Shown here: positions 38,542 to 47,491 of the stretch, piece by piece
How the letters are laid out: each line of letters starts with the position of its first letter
Numbering within the stretch: position 1 is the stretch's first letter
DNA from: Vibrio pomeroyi
GTDB taxonomy: Bacteria > Pseudomonadota > Gammaproteobacteria > Enterobacterales > Vibrionaceae
Assembly (NCBI RefSeq): GCF_024347595.1
Contig: NZ_AP025506.1
Coordinates: 3,348,001 to 3,412,000 of the forward strand
Direction of reading: 5' to 3'
Length of the DNA: 64,000 nucleotides
Position numbers and translations under genes: made by a program
The notes under the pieces: model-generated
The model's input: the letters and a program-made list of their open reading frames with translations, nothing else
What the model was told of the DNA's origin: nothing
Database searches by the model: none

Positions 38542-39765
38542 ATGAGTAAGTTCTATGTAGGTTCTGAAATAGGTCAATTACGCCGCGTTCTAGTTCACCG
38601 CCCAAGACGTGCACTGACTCACTTAACACCCTCTAACTGTCACGATTTGCTGTTTGATGACGTACTGGCTGTTGAGCGTGCAGGTAAAGAGCATGACGCA
38701 TTTACTCAAACGCTACGTGATCAAGGTGTTGAGGTTCTTCTTCTTACTGACCTACTAGCAGACACGCTAGCCGTGCCAGAAGCGAAAGATTGGCTTTTGA
38801 GTCATCAAGTTTCTGATTATCGCTTAGGCAAAACTTTTGCTAACGATGTGCGCTGCTACTTGGGTGACTTACCAAACCTAGAGCTAGCGAAAATCCTAAC
38901 GGGTGGTCTGTCTTACGCTGAAATGCCAATGAAATCATCTTCAATGATGCAAGGCATGCACGCGCCAACTGACTTCATTATCGAGCCTCTACCAAACCAC
39001 CTATTTACTCGCGACACCTCTTGCTGGGTCTACGGTGGTGTATCTATCAACCCAATGGCGAAACCAGCTCGTCAACGTGAAACCAACCACGTTCGCGCTA
39101 TTTACCGCTGGCACCCAACATTCGCAGGCCAAGACTTCATTAAGTACTTTGGCGATGAAGAGAACATCAGCTACGACAACTCAACCATTGAAGGCGGCGA
39201 CGTTCTTGTAATCGGTCGCGGCACAGTGCTTATCGGCATGTCTGAGCGTACAACAGCACAAGGTGTTGAGCACTTAGCATCAAGCCTATTCAAACACGGT
39301 CAGGCGAAACAAGTTATCGCAATGCAGCTACCAAAACACCGTTCTTGCATGCACTTAGACACCGTTATGACGCACATGAACGAAGATACCTTCTCTGTTT
39401 ACCCAGAAGTGGTGAGTAAAGACGTACAGTGCTGGAACCTAACTGGCGATGAGTCTGGCGCAGTAAAAGTGAAAGAAGAAGGCTACTTCGTAACGGCTAT
39501 CGAAAAAGCACTGGGGGTAGACAAACTAAACCTCATCACAACCGGTGGTGACAACTTCCATGCAGAACGTGAACAGTGGAACGATGCAAACAACGTTCTA
39601 ACCGTTAAACCTGGTGTCGTGATTGGCTACGAAGGCAACACCTACACCAACGAAAAATACGACAAAGCAGGCATCACAGTTCTTCCGATTCCTGGAGATG
39701 AGCTTGGCCGCGGTCGCGGTGGCGCACGCTGCATGAGCTGCCCAATTGAGCGTGATGGTATCTAA
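38542..39765 (+). CDS. arcA: Arginine deiminase
   Basis: Converts arginine to citrulline and ammonia, the first step of the fermentative arginine deiminase pathway. The 407-aa protein has [20 protein letters not shown] at the N-terminus, the catalytic region [12 protein letters not shown], the acidic EGGDVLVIG motif, and the C-terminal [17 protein letters not shown] with Cys397 at the position of the nucleophile. Downstream come arcC (72 bp away) and the ornithine carbamoyltransferase gene, completing the pathway. Confidence 0.97.
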   Translation: MSKFYVGSEIGQLRRVLVHRPRRALTHLTPSNCHDLLFDDVLAVERAGKEHDAFTQTLRDQGVEVLLLTDLLADTLAVPEAKDWLLSHQVSDYRLGKTFANDVRCYLGDLPNLELAKILTGGLSYAEMPMKSSSMMQGMHAPTDFIIEPLPNHLFTRDTSCWVYGGVSINPMAKPARQRETNHVRAIYRWHPTFAGQDFIKYFGDEENISYDNSTIEGGDVLVIGRGTVLIGMSERTTAQGVEHLASSLFKHGQAKQVIAMQLPKHRSCMHLDTVMTHMNEDTFSVYPEVVSKDVQCWNLTGDESGAVKVKEEGYFVTAIEKALGVDKLNLITTGGDNFHAEREQWNDANNVLTVKPGVVIGYEGNTYTNEKYDKAGITVLPIPGDELGRGRGGARCMSCPIERDGI

Positions 39766-39837
39766 TCACTAAGACGAAACGGCCAAGTTGAACAATCTGA
39801 AATCATCTCAGCTTGGCCAAAATGAGAGAACACAATT

Positions 39838-40749
39838 ATGACTAAGCAAACTGTTGTTGTCGCACTCGGTGGTAACGCCCTACTTCGTCGCGGTGAGCCG
39901 TTAGAAGCCGATGTTCAACGCCGCAATATTGAAACGGCGGTGAAAACCATCTCTGAAATCGCAAAAGTGTACAACGTGGTGTTAGTACACGGTAATGGTC
40001 CGCAAGTTGGATTGCTTGCTCTGCAAGGTTTGGAATACAAAAAAGTAAACCCATACCCGCTGGATGTGTTGGGCAGTGAGACTCAAGGCATGATCGGCTA
40101 CATGTTGATGCAAGAGTTCAAGAACTACCTGCCTAACCGCAACATCTCGTGCATGTTGACCCAAATGACGGTTGATCCAAATGATCCTGCGTTTGCGGAT
40201 CCAACTAAGCCGATTGGCCCAATTTACGAAGAAGCGGAAGCGCGTGAACTAGCAGAGAAATTCCACTGGATCGTCAAACCTGACGGCCAACATTTCCGCC
40301 GCGTAGTACCAAGCCCACGCCCTACTGGCATTGTTGAGCACGAAGCGATCACACAGCTTATCGATGCAGGTCACCTAGTAATTTGTACTGGCGGCGGTGG
40401 CATCCCAGTGAAAAAAGAGAATGGTAAATTAGTTGGTGTAGAAGCGGTTATCGACAAAGACATGTCAGCGGCTTTCCTAGCTAAACAATTGGATGCTGAT
40501 GCGCTACTGATTCTGACCGATGCGGACGCTGTATACCTTGATTGGGGCAAACCGACTCAACACGCATTGCGCAGTACCACGCCAAGTGAATTAGCGATGT
40601 TCGAATTCGATGCGGGCTCTATGGGGCCAAAAATTGAAGCATCGTGCGAATTCATTGAGCAAGGCGGCAAGGTTGTGGGTATCGGTGCACTCGAAGATGG
40701 CTTGCAAATCCTGCAAGGCCAAGCGGGTACCAATATCACTAAAGGTTAA
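39838..40749 (+). CDS. arcC: Carbamate kinase
   Basis: Transfers phosphate from carbamoyl phosphate to ADP, giving the ATP yield of the pathway. The 303-aa protein starts MTKQTVVVALGGNALLRRGE and contains VLVHGNGPQVGLL, RRVVPSPRP, CTGGGGIPV, EAVIDKDMSAAFLAKQLDAD and LLILTDADAVY, all typical of the amino acid kinase fold in ArcC. It lies between arcA and the ornithine carbamoyltransferase gene. Confidence 0.96.
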   Translation: MTKQTVVVALGGNALLRRGEPLEADVQRRNIETAVKTISEIAKVYNVVLVHGNGPQVGLLALQGLEYKKVNPYPLDVLGSETQGMIGYMLMQEFKNYLPNRNISCMLTQMTVDPNDPAFADPTKPIGPIYEEAEARELAEKFHWIVKPDGQHFRRVVPSPRPTGIVEHEAITQLIDAGHLVICTGGGGIPVKKENGKLVGVEAVIDKDMSAAFLAKQLDADALLILTDADAVYLDWGKPTQHALRSTTPSELAMFEFDAGSMGPKIEASCEFIEQGGKVVGIGALEDGLQILQGQAGTNITKG

Positions 40750-40896
40750 CGCACTAACGAGCCTCTATGAGCTTGTAAACACAGAATTAAACGTAACAAA
40801 CAGAACCGAACAAATTTAACTAAATATTGAATCGCGCTTTCTTGGATTTTCTTTCCCTGTAACAAGGAAGCGCCTAAATCTAAAAAGGAATACATC

Positions 40897-41907
40897 ATGG
40901 CTTTTAACCTACGCAATCGTAACTTCCTAAAACTACTAGATTTCACTCCACGCGAAATTCAACACTTGTTAGATCTTTCTATGGAGCTTAAAAAAGCGAA
41001 GTACAACGGTTACGAACAGCCAAAACTGACTGGCAAAAACATTGCGCTTATCTTTGAGAAAACCTCGACTCGTACTCGTTGTGCATTCGAAGTCGCGGCA
41101 TTCGACCAAGGTGCTCGCGTCTCTTACTTAGGCCCATCTGGCTCTCAAATTGGCCACAAAGAATCAATGAAAGACACGGCTCGCGTTCTTGGTCGTATGT
41201 ACGATGGCATCGAATACCGCGGCTTCGGTCAAGAGATCGTTGAAGAGCTAGGCGCATACGCTGGCGTGCCAGTATGGAATGGTCTGACTGACGAGTTCCA
41301 CCCAACTCAAATCCTTGCAGACTTCCTAACCATGACCGAATACGGCCGTGGCAAACAACTGCATGAAATCAGCTTTGCTTACCTAGGTGATGCTCGCAAC
41401 AACATGGGTAACTCTCTGATGGTTGGCGCAGCGAAAATGGGCATGGACATTCGCCTTGTTGCTCCAAAACAGTTCTGGCCACAAGAAGAGCTATTGGCTC
41501 AATGTCGTGAAATCGCAGAGCACACAGGCGGCAAAATTACACTGACTGAAGATGTTCAAGAAGGCGTGCAAGGTTGTGACTTCCTGTACACCGATGTTTG
41601 GGTATCGATGGGCGAAGCGAAAGAAGCATGGGCTGAGCGTATCAACCTAATGATGCCTTACCAAGTGAACATGGAAATGCTGAAAGCAACGGGTAACCCA
41701 CATGTGAAATTCATGCACTGCCTACCGGCTTTCCACGGCGAAGACACCACTGTTGGCAAACAGCTTGCTGCTGAATATCCACAACTAAAAGACGGCGTGG
41801 AAGTAACAGATGAAGTAGTTGAGTCTGAATACTCTATCGTGTTCGATGAAGCTGAAAACCGCATGCACACCATCAAAGCAGTAATGGTTGCAACACTAGG
41901 CAGTTAA
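40897..41907 (+). CDS. Ornithine carbamoyltransferase of the arc cluster
   Basis: Interconverts citrulline plus phosphate with ornithine plus carbamoyl phosphate. The 336-aa protein carries the carbamoyl-phosphate motif [54 protein letters not shown], and the ornithine-site [10 protein letters not shown]. Position after arcA and arcC points to the catabolic ArcB role, but vibrio annotations often call it argF, and a biosynthetic role cannot be excluded, so no symbol is given. The 147-bp gap before it leaves room for a separate promoter. Confidence 0.93.
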   Translation: MAFNLRNRNFLKLLDFTPREIQHLLDLSMELKKAKYNGYEQPKLTGKNIALIFEKTSTRTRCAFEVAAFDQGARVSYLGPSGSQIGHKESMKDTARVLGRMYDGIEYRGFGQEIVEELGAYAGVPVWNGLTDEFHPTQILADFLTMTEYGRGKQLHEISFAYLGDARNNMGNSLMVGAAKMGMDIRLVAPKQFWPQEELLAQCREIAEHTGGKITLTEDVQEGVQGCDFLYTDVWVSMGEAKEAWAERINLMMPYQVNMEMLKATGNPHVKFMHCLPAFHGEDTTVGKQLAAEYPQLKDGVEVTDEVVESEYSIVFDEAENRMHTIKAVMVATLGS

Positions 41908-41995
41908 TTACCTAAACAGCTAAGAATCGAAGCAACTAAGAAGTTAAGCACTCACTTGTTCGCAAGAGATGGACAAGTGAAGTGCAATGACAGGG

Positions 41996-42052
41996 AAATG
42001 CGGGTGGCGTACTTGGGATTTAGCCCTTGGATAAAGCCCGCATTTTTTTTCA
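41996..42052 (+). terminator. Terminator of the arc gene cluster
   Basis: AAATGCGGG (41996-42004) pairs with CCCGCATTT (42037-42045) around a 32-base loop, followed by eight Ts. Confidence 0.75.
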
Positions 42053-42178
42053 TGAGCTTGAAGGCATTATCGCCCCAAAAAACCTGAGATTTTCTGTTTC
42101 AACAAGGGCTTAAATCAAAGCAAAATGTAGAGGCTATTTCGCATAAAAATCCATTAAATGAATACTTTACAGAAAGTA

Positions 42179-42206
42179 TTGCATGGCGTTTTTATCTGAG
42201 TATAAT
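42179..42206 (+). promoter_or_regulatory. Sigma-70 promoter of pyrLBI
   Basis: TTGCAT (42179-42184), 16-bp spacer and a perfect TATAAT (42201-42206), 30 bp before the leader peptide start. Confidence 0.75.
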
Positions 42207-42236
42207 CCTCCGCAATTTGTCTTAAGAGAGCAAAAA

Positions 42237-42344
42237 ATGAACTGCAATTCTGTCGCACATGATTGTCAAACTACACGCCAAAGAGTGGCGGTGGTGTCAT
42301 TTTTATTTTGCTCTATTGATCGTTTCGAAGCCTCCTATTTTTAG
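42237..42344 (+). CDS. pyrL: pyrBI operon leader peptide
   Basis: 35-codon open frame ([10 protein letters not shown]..., ending FEASYF) between the pyrB promoter and pyrB. It includes a T-rich stretch (42297-42309, codons for SFLF) where RNA polymerase should pause when UTP is low. Its TAG stop (42342-42344) lies in the 3' arm of the attenuator hairpin, so a closely following ribosome would melt the terminator. This is the arrangement of E. coli pyrL; the peptide sequence itself is not conserved. Confidence 0.7.
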   Translation: MNCNSVAHDCQTTRQRVAVVSFLFCSIDRFEASYF

Positions 42345-42358
42345 GGGGCTTTTTTTTG
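42328..42358 (+). terminator. pyrBI attenuator
   Basis: AAGCCTCCTA (42328-42337), TTTT loop and TAGGGGGCTT (42342-42351) form a 10-bp stem with one T-G wobble, followed by eight Ts; it lies 39 bp upstream of pyrB. UTP-sensitive attenuation is inferred from the pyrL arrangement. Confidence 0.85.
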
Positions 42359-42396
42359 TCCGCAATTTGACTGTATGCATAGAAGGAAGACCCGTT

Positions 42397-43326
42397 ATGG
42401 CGCATTCGTTATTTAACAAGCACATCATCTCCATACCTGAGCTCACTCGTAATGAACTGGAGCTTATCGTCGACACAGCAGCAAGACTCAAGGCTGAGCC
42501 AAACCCAGAGTTGCTGAAAAATAAAGTCGTTGCGAGCTGCTTCTTTGAGCCTTCAACTCGAACTCGCCTTTCATTTGAAACCGCAGTTCAGCGCCTTGGT
42601 GGCACGGTCATCGGCTTTGATAACGGCGGCAATACCTCACTGGCGAAGAAAGGCGAAACACTTGCCGATTCAGTGCAGGTTATCTCATCTTACGTCGATG
42701 CCTTTGTGATGCGTCACCCACAAGAAGGGGCAGCACGTTTAGCCTCTGAATTTTCTAACGGTGTTCCGGTGGTAAACGGCGGCGACGGTGCCAACCAACA
42801 CCCGACTCAAACCTTGCTGGATCTGTTCTCGATTTACGAAACGCAAGGCACGCTTGATAACCTCAATGTGGCATTCGTCGGCGACCTAAAATATGGCCGT
42901 ACTGTCCACTCATTGACGCAAGCACTATCAAAGTTCAATAACGTGCGTTTCTTCTTTATCGCACCAGAAGTGTTAGAGATGCCAGATTACATCTGTGAAG
43001 AGTTAGAAGAGATGGGTATCCAATACAGCACTCACAGCAGCATTGAAGAAGTGGTGCCGGAACTGGATGTTCTGTACATGACTCGCGTACAGAAAGAGCG
43101 CTTTGATGCGTCGGAATACGCACACATGAAATCGGCTTACATCCTCACCGCAGATACATTGAAAGACGCTCGTCAAAATATGAAGGTACTTCACCCGCTG
43201 CCACGCGTCGACGAAATCACCACCGACGTTGATAAAACGCCACACGCTTACTACTTCGAACAAGCTGAAAACGGTGTATACGCTCGCGAAGCCCTATTAG
43301 CTCTAGTTCTTAACGACACTTTATAA
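42397..43326 (+). CDS. pyrB: Aspartate carbamoyltransferase catalytic chain
   Basis: Commits carbamoyl phosphate and aspartate to pyrimidine synthesis. The start at ATG 42397 ([20 protein letters not shown], 309 aa) has AGAAGGAAG upstream; the longer open frame to 42259 is the leader in another reading. Motifs are [30 protein letters not shown], and HPLPRVDEI. PyrB assembles with PyrI (15 bp downstream) into the allosteric holoenzyme. Confidence 0.97.
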   Translation: MAHSLFNKHIISIPELTRNELELIVDTAARLKAEPNPELLKNKVVASCFFEPSTRTRLSFETAVQRLGGTVIGFDNGGNTSLAKKGETLADSVQVISSYVDAFVMRHPQEGAARLASEFSNGVPVVNGGDGANQHPTQTLLDLFSIYETQGTLDNLNVAFVGDLKYGRTVHSLTQALSKFNNVRFFFIAPEVLEMPDYICEELEEMGIQYSTHSSIEEVVPELDVLYMTRVQKERFDASEYAHMKSAYILTADTLKDARQNMKVLHPLPRVDEITTDVDKTPHAYYFEQAENGVYAREALLALVLNDTL

Positions 43327-43341
43327 GCAGGAGAAACAGTC

Positions 43342-43806
43342 ATGGTTAAACAAACTCAGCTACAAGTAGAAGCGATCCGTAACGGCAGCGTGATTGACCA
43401 CATCCCTGCTCACCTTGGTATCAAAATCCTTAAACTGTTTAAGCTGCACAAGACAGAACAGCGCATCACTATGGGGTTAAATCTGCCATCATCGGCACTT
43501 GGCCATAAAGACCTAATCAAGATTGAGAACATCTTCCTGACCAAGGAACAAGCCAACCAATTGGCTCTTTATGCTCCGCAGGCAACGGTGAATCAGATTG
43601 AAGAGTACAAGGTCGTGAACAAGCTAACGCTTGTACTGCCAGAACAAATCCACAGTGTGTTCTCTTGCCCAAATAGCAACTGTATTTCACACGGTGAACC
43701 TGTCGAAAGTCACTTTAAAGTGCAGCTAAAACAGGAAAAAGTGCAGCTAAAATGTCACTATTGTGAAAAAGTATTCTCTCGCGAGATCATGAATGAAATT
43801 CGCTAA
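43342..43806 (+). CDS. pyrI: Aspartate carbamoyltransferase regulatory chain
   Basis: Binds CTP and ATP and tunes PyrB. The 154-aa protein has an N-terminal nucleotide-binding domain ([34 protein letters not shown]) and a C-terminal zinc domain with CPNSNC and CHYC ligands. It follows pyrB in the same operon. Confidence 0.97.
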   Translation: MVKQTQLQVEAIRNGSVIDHIPAHLGIKILKLFKLHKTEQRITMGLNLPSSALGHKDLIKIENIFLTKEQANQLALYAPQATVNQIEEYKVVNKLTLVLPEQIHSVFSCPNSNCISHGEPVESHFKVQLKQEKVQLKCHYCEKVFSREIMNEIR

Positions 43807-43844
43807 CCCTTAGCGGTATTACCTTCGCAACAAAAGCCACTTAA

Positions 43845-44036
43845 CTAACATGGATATTTATTCCCAAGTCGGAATAAATATCCACTCACCAAAGAATAAA
43901 AACCCAAAATAAAAGCAATAAACCAGAATATTATTTGGTGATCGCCTTCAAAAAGATAACTATCCTTTAGTGGTAGACTCAATGCATAGATGATCATACA
44001 TCTCGCATACCCTCCCTTCTTTACTTCGGGATTCAT
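43845..44036 (-). CDS. Possible small membrane protein, doubtful
   Basis: A 63-codon open frame opposite to its neighbours with one or two hydrophobic helices (IIFWFIAFILGFYSLVSGYLF). No ribosome site is clear, and its 3' end lies in a perfect 14-bp inverted repeat. It matches no family I know. It may be a remnant or chance. Confidence 0.2.
   Translation of the reverse strand: MNPEVKKGGYARCMIIYALSLPLKDSYLFEGDHQIIFWFIAFILGFYSLVSGYLFRLGNKYPC
43851..43884. repeat. Perfect 14-bp inverted repeat between pyrI and the argR paralogue
   Basis: TGGATATTTATTCC (43851-43864), loop CAAGTC, and exact complement GGAATAAATATCCA (43871-43884). There is no T-run, so it is a poor terminator. The remaining 326-bp gap (43807-44132) shows only the doubtful ORF above and the upstream region of the argR paralogue. 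Confidence 0.9.
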
Positions 44037-44132
44037 CGGTAAGCCCTATTAATAATCGTACTCTACGGCTTTGGGAGTGCGTTCGGCGCTATGGACAAGC
44101 GATATCCACACGTTGACCTTAAGGAGTTGTTC

Positions 44133-44621
44133 ATGAACGAAATCACTGAGCACGGTTGCTTGTATTCAGCTGAAGATAAAACATTGACTGCAGCGTGCAA
44201 ACGCTTACTACAACAACAAAGCTTCTCGACCCAAAATCAACTGCGCGAGAAACTGGTTGAGATCGGTTATACCGGTATTAGCCAATCGACCGTATCTCGT
44301 ATTTTGTCACAACTTGGCGTGGTAAAAATCCAGAACGCCTGTGGCAAAAAGGTGTACTGCATCACCGTTGAAAGCGCACCGGTTCGTGTCGATGCATCCA
44401 TCTCATCACAAATTGAGTTAATTACTCATAACCAAGCGATGGTAATAGTAAAAACCCACCCTGGTTGTGCACAGTTAGTCGCACGATTGGTTGATATCGA
44501 CCCACATACCGAAATTATCGGCACTGTTGGCGGCAACGACACCGTGTTAATTATCCCGAAAGACACAACCAACATTGATGCTTGCGAACAAGTGGTCAAA
44601 GCACGCTTGGGCGTTGCCTAA
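44133..44621 (+). CDS. ArgR-family regulator, probable arc-cluster paralogue
   Basis: 162-aa arginine-repressor homologue. The start at 44133 (MNEITEHGCLYSAEDK) is set by AAGGAG six bases upstream. The N-terminal winged helix contains FSTQNQLREKLVEIGYTGISQSTVSRILSQLGVVKI. The C-terminal hexamerisation/arginine-binding domain contains MVIVKTHPGCAQLVARLVD and IIGTVGGNDTVLIIP, where GxDT-type residues bind arginine. It differs from the canonical gammaproteobacterial ArgR near mdh, which is not in this window. Proximity to arc genes suggests local control of arginine catabolism. Confidence 0.85.
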   Translation: MNEITEHGCLYSAEDKTLTAACKRLLQQQSFSTQNQLREKLVEIGYTGISQSTVSRILSQLGVVKIQNACGKKVYCITVESAPVRVDASISSQIELITHNQAMVIVKTHPGCAQLVARLVDIDPHTEIIGTVGGNDTVLIIPKDTTNIDACEQVVKARLGVA

Positions 44622-44705
44622 ATGTCTTATTGGCAAGGTCTGTTCACTGCAGTTGCGCTGCTGACTCTCTCTCGACTGCCTATGAAGGTTGCTCACCCGC
44701 CCTAG
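44622..44705 (+). CDS. Possible 27-codon ORF directly after the argR paralogue
   Basis: ATG immediately follows the upstream TAA. It encodes MSYWQGLFTAVALLTLSRLP plus seven residues, a hydrophobic peptide with no clear ribosome site. It may be a small membrane peptide or nothing. Confidence 0.15.
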   Translation: MSYWQGLFTAVALLTLSRLPMKVAHPP

Positions 44706-44796
44706 CGGATATTTTCTGGTCGATGAAACTAATCACAAACTATTACGGTCTGATTGAGTTAAGATACCTTCAACTCCATTTTGATGACTAAATAGT

Positions 44797-46650
44797 ATGC
44801 GACGACTTGCCACATTACTTTTTGTTTGTATTTCCCTATTCACCCAGCCTGCGTGGGCGCTTTTTGGAAATGACAACGCCGAGCCAAGCTTCGGAGGCAA
44901 TAACAACGGTTTTGTCCCTGTAGACCAAGCTTTCCCTTTCAATTACTACCAGCAAGATGGCAAAGTGCTTCTCGACTGGCAGGTAAAAGAAGGCTACTAC
45001 CTCTACCAACATAGCCTCTCTTTCACTGGGCAAAATCTCGCGATCGGTAACGTTGAATTAGAAGATGGTAAACCACACCAAGATGAATTCTTTGGTGAGG
45101 TGAGCATTTATACCCAGCCGTTATTCGTGCAAGTCCCTCTACAAGGTTACCAAGATGGTTCACAGCTGATCGTTAAATATCAAGGCTGTGCGGATGCGGG
45201 TTTCTGCTATCCACCAGAGACTCGAATCATCGACATTGAGCCTTTTACAGCTACAGATTCAAGCGACTCTCAAGCAAACACCGTGTCGCAAGACTCATCG
45301 GCTGCAAACAATGAGACCGATGTATCAACGCAACAGGCTTCTCCAAAAGCAGACGTTGCAAGTAACACCACTCCACAATCAAGTGCACCCGTTTCAAAAG
45401 AAGCAAGCCTAGCCGATAAGCTCGGTGACAGTTGGTGGACACCGTTATTATTCCTAGCGCTCGGAGTTGGCTTAGCCTTTACACCGTGCGTTTTGCCGAT
45501 GTACCCGATTCTAACGGGTATCGTATTAGGTGGCGGCAAGCTCAGCCAAGGTCGTGCGCTGATGTTGTCGTTCATCTACGTGCAAGGTATGGCACTGACC
45601 TACACCCTATTAGGTTTAGTGGTTGCCTCTGCGGGTATGCAGTTCCAAGCGGCGATGCAACATCCTTACGTGTTAATTGCATTGAGCGTTCTGTTCGTGG
45701 CGTTAGCTATGTCGATGTTTGGCGTTTATAACCTGCAACTGCCGAGCAGCATCCAAACGTGGCTCAACAACCAGAGTAACAAGCAGCAAGGTGGCAATAC
45801 CTTGGGCGTGTTCGCGATGGGTGCGATCTCTGGCTTGGTGTGTTCGCCTTGTACTACAGCCCCGCTATCCGGTGCGCTGTTGTATGTCGCTCAAAGTGGT
45901 GACCTGTTTACCGGCGCAATTGCTCTGTATGCGTTAGCTATGGGTATGGGCATTCCACTGATTTTAGTTGCCGTGTTTGGTAACAAGCTACTACCGAAAG
46001 CTGGCAGCTGGATGGATAAAGTGAAGATCGTATTCGGCTTTATCTTGCTGGCAGCGCCAATCTTCCTGCTAGAGCGTATTATCCCTGAACTATGGGCAAC
46101 GGTACTTTGGTCAGGTCTTGGCTTCATCGCCTTTGGTTGGCTGTACCACAGCAAGAATGCACTGCCATTCGGCGGTTGGAAGCAGAGTGCGGTCGGTATC
46201 ATAGCGATGCTTGGCTTGTTCGCTTCCGCACAGCCTGCATTGAACTATTGGTTTGCCGAGAAGAGCGTAACGGTAGAACAACAGCATATCCAATTTGCAC
46301 GCATCAATACCGTTGAAGAGCTCGAAATCCAACTCATCGAAGCGAAGAAACAGGGTAAACCTGTGATGCTCGATTTCTACGCCGATTGGTGTGTAGCGTG
46401 TAAAGAGTTCGAGAAGTACACCTTCCATCAAGCTGATGTTGAGAACAAGCTTTCTGACTTCGTACTGCTACAGGCTGACGTAACAAGAAACATGCCTCAA
46501 GACATTGAACTGCTTAAACAATTACAGGTACTTGGCTTACCAACGATTGAGTTCTGGGATGGCGAGGGTAACCATGTTCCAAATGCTCGCGTCACTGGTT
46601 TTATGCCTGCCGATGTATTCTTAAAACACATGCAAGACCACCAGCTATAA
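44797..46650 (+). CDS. dsbD: Thiol:disulfide interchange protein DsbD
   Basis: Inner-membrane reductase moving electrons from cytoplasmic thioredoxin to periplasmic DsbC, DsbG and cytochrome c maturation. The 617-aa protein has a signal peptide ([21 protein letters not shown]), an alpha domain with redox cysteines in CADAGFC, a Ser/Gln/Ala-rich linker (about 150-205), eight membrane helices with [10 protein letters not shown] and CSPCTTAP, and a thioredoxin-like gamma domain with CxxC in [11 protein letters not shown]. Confidence 0.95.
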   Translation: MRRLATLLFVCISLFTQPAWALFGNDNAEPSFGGNNNGFVPVDQAFPFNYYQQDGKVLLDWQVKEGYYLYQHSLSFTGQNLAIGNVELEDGKPHQDEFFGEVSIYTQPLFVQVPLQGYQDGSQLIVKYQGCADAGFCYPPETRIIDIEPFTATDSSDSQANTVSQDSSAANNETDVSTQQASPKADVASNTTPQSSAPVSKEASLADKLGDSWWTPLLFLALGVGLAFTPCVLPMYPILTGIVLGGGKLSQGRALMLSFIYVQGMALTYTLLGLVVASAGMQFQAAMQHPYVLIALSVLFVALAMSMFGVYNLQLPSSIQTWLNNQSNKQQGGNTLGVFAMGAISGLVCSPCTTAPLSGALLYVAQSGDLFTGAIALYALAMGMGIPLILVAVFGNKLLPKAGSWMDKVKIVFGFILLAAPIFLLERIIPELWATVLWSGLGFIAFGWLYHSKNALPFGGWKQSAVGIIAMLGLFASAQPALNYWFAEKSVTVEQQHIQFARINTVEELEIQLIEAKKQGKPVMLDFYADWCVACKEFEKYTFHQADVENKLSDFVLLQADVTRNMPQDIELLKQLQVLGLPTIEFWDGEGNHVPNARVTGFMPADVFLKHMQDHQL

Positions 46651-46681
46651 CGACGACATTCGTCTAAATACAAGCTCTGAC

Positions 46682-46730
46682 GAAAGCCGCACCGCTCCTC
46701 ATAACGAGATGGTAGTGCGGCTTTTTTGTG
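46682..46730 (+). terminator. Intrinsic terminator of dsbD
   Basis: AAGCCGCAC pairs with GTGCGGCTT around a long loop, followed by TTTTTT. Confidence 0.8.
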
Positions 46731-46852
46731 ATTATAGGAAACACTTTCCAAGAACAGGGATAAAAGTCGATATGGTTCAGACTTTTAATGCATAGATATT
46801 GTCCACATACTCAATCAGGATGATAATAAATATTAACTAAATTGTTAAAAGT

Positions 46853-47491
46853 ATGAACGTCATGGACTCGACCTATACCATCATCATTGCTGATGACCAC
46901 CCTCTCTTCCGCAACGCCCTGTTTCAGTCAGTTCATATGGCGATCAGCGGTGCGAACCTGCTTGAGGCTGATTCTCTCGACGCCTTGCTGACTCTGCTTA
47001 AGAAAGAGGATGAACCCGACCTGCTACTTCTCGACCTGAAAATGCCGGGAGCAAATGGTATGTCTGGTCTCATTCAACTTCGTGCTGAATACCCAGATCT
47101 GCCGATTGTGGTGATTTCTGCCAGTGAAGATGCCAGCGTAGTGACTCAAGTGAAGAGCCACGGTGCGTTTGGCTTCATTCCCAAGTCGAGTGATATGCGT
47201 GAATTGGTGAGTGCACTCAATCAAGTGCTGAATGGCGACCCGTTCTTCCCTGAAGGGCTGATTACCAACAATGCTGCCTGTAGCGACCTTGCGGAAAAGA
47301 TTTCCACCCTAACGCCTCAGCAATACAAGGTATTAGGGATGCTTTCTGACGGCCTGCTGAACAAGCAAATTGCTTATGAATTGAATGTTTCGGAAGCGAC
47401 CATCAAGGCGCACATGACAGCCATCTTCCGAAAACTGGACGTAAAAAACCGAACTCAAGCGGTTATCTTACTGCAAGAAGTCCATAATTAA
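46853..47491 (+). CDS. crbR: Response regulator CrbR (NarL/LuxR type)
   Basis: Predicted activator of acetate utilisation, phosphorylated by CrbS. The 212-aa protein has a receiver domain with Asp14/Asp15 and phospho-acceptor Asp61 in LLLLDLKMP, and a LuxR-type helix-turn-helix (about 145-205: [39 protein letters not shown]). Position next to nhaP2 and the DUF4212/SSF genes matches V. cholerae CrbR, and crbS and acs lie in the same window. The start is uncertain between ATG 46853 and 46862. Its stop overlaps that of the convergent nhaP2. Confidence 0.8.
   Translation: MNVMDSTYTIIIADDHPLFRNALFQSVHMAISGANLLEADSLDALLTLLKKEDEPDLLLLDLKMPGANGMSGLIQLRAEYPDLPIVVISASEDASVVTQVKSHGAFGFIPKSSDMRELVSALNQVLNGDPFFPEGLITNNAACSDLAEKISTLTPQQYKVLGMLSDGLLNKQIAYELNVSEATIKAHMTAIFRKLDVKNRTQAVILLQEVHN

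Larger units (their letters stand above)
41908..42236 (+). other. Gap between the arc cluster and pyrB leader
   Basis: A 329-bp stretch with the arc-cluster terminator (41996-42052) and the pyrB promoter (42179-42206). Otherwise no recognisable feature. Confidence 0.7.

Noticed and set aside
46111..46431. 106-codon frame antisense to dsbD
   Set aside because: The DsbD coding sequence is continuous here and highly conserved; the antisense frame has no features.
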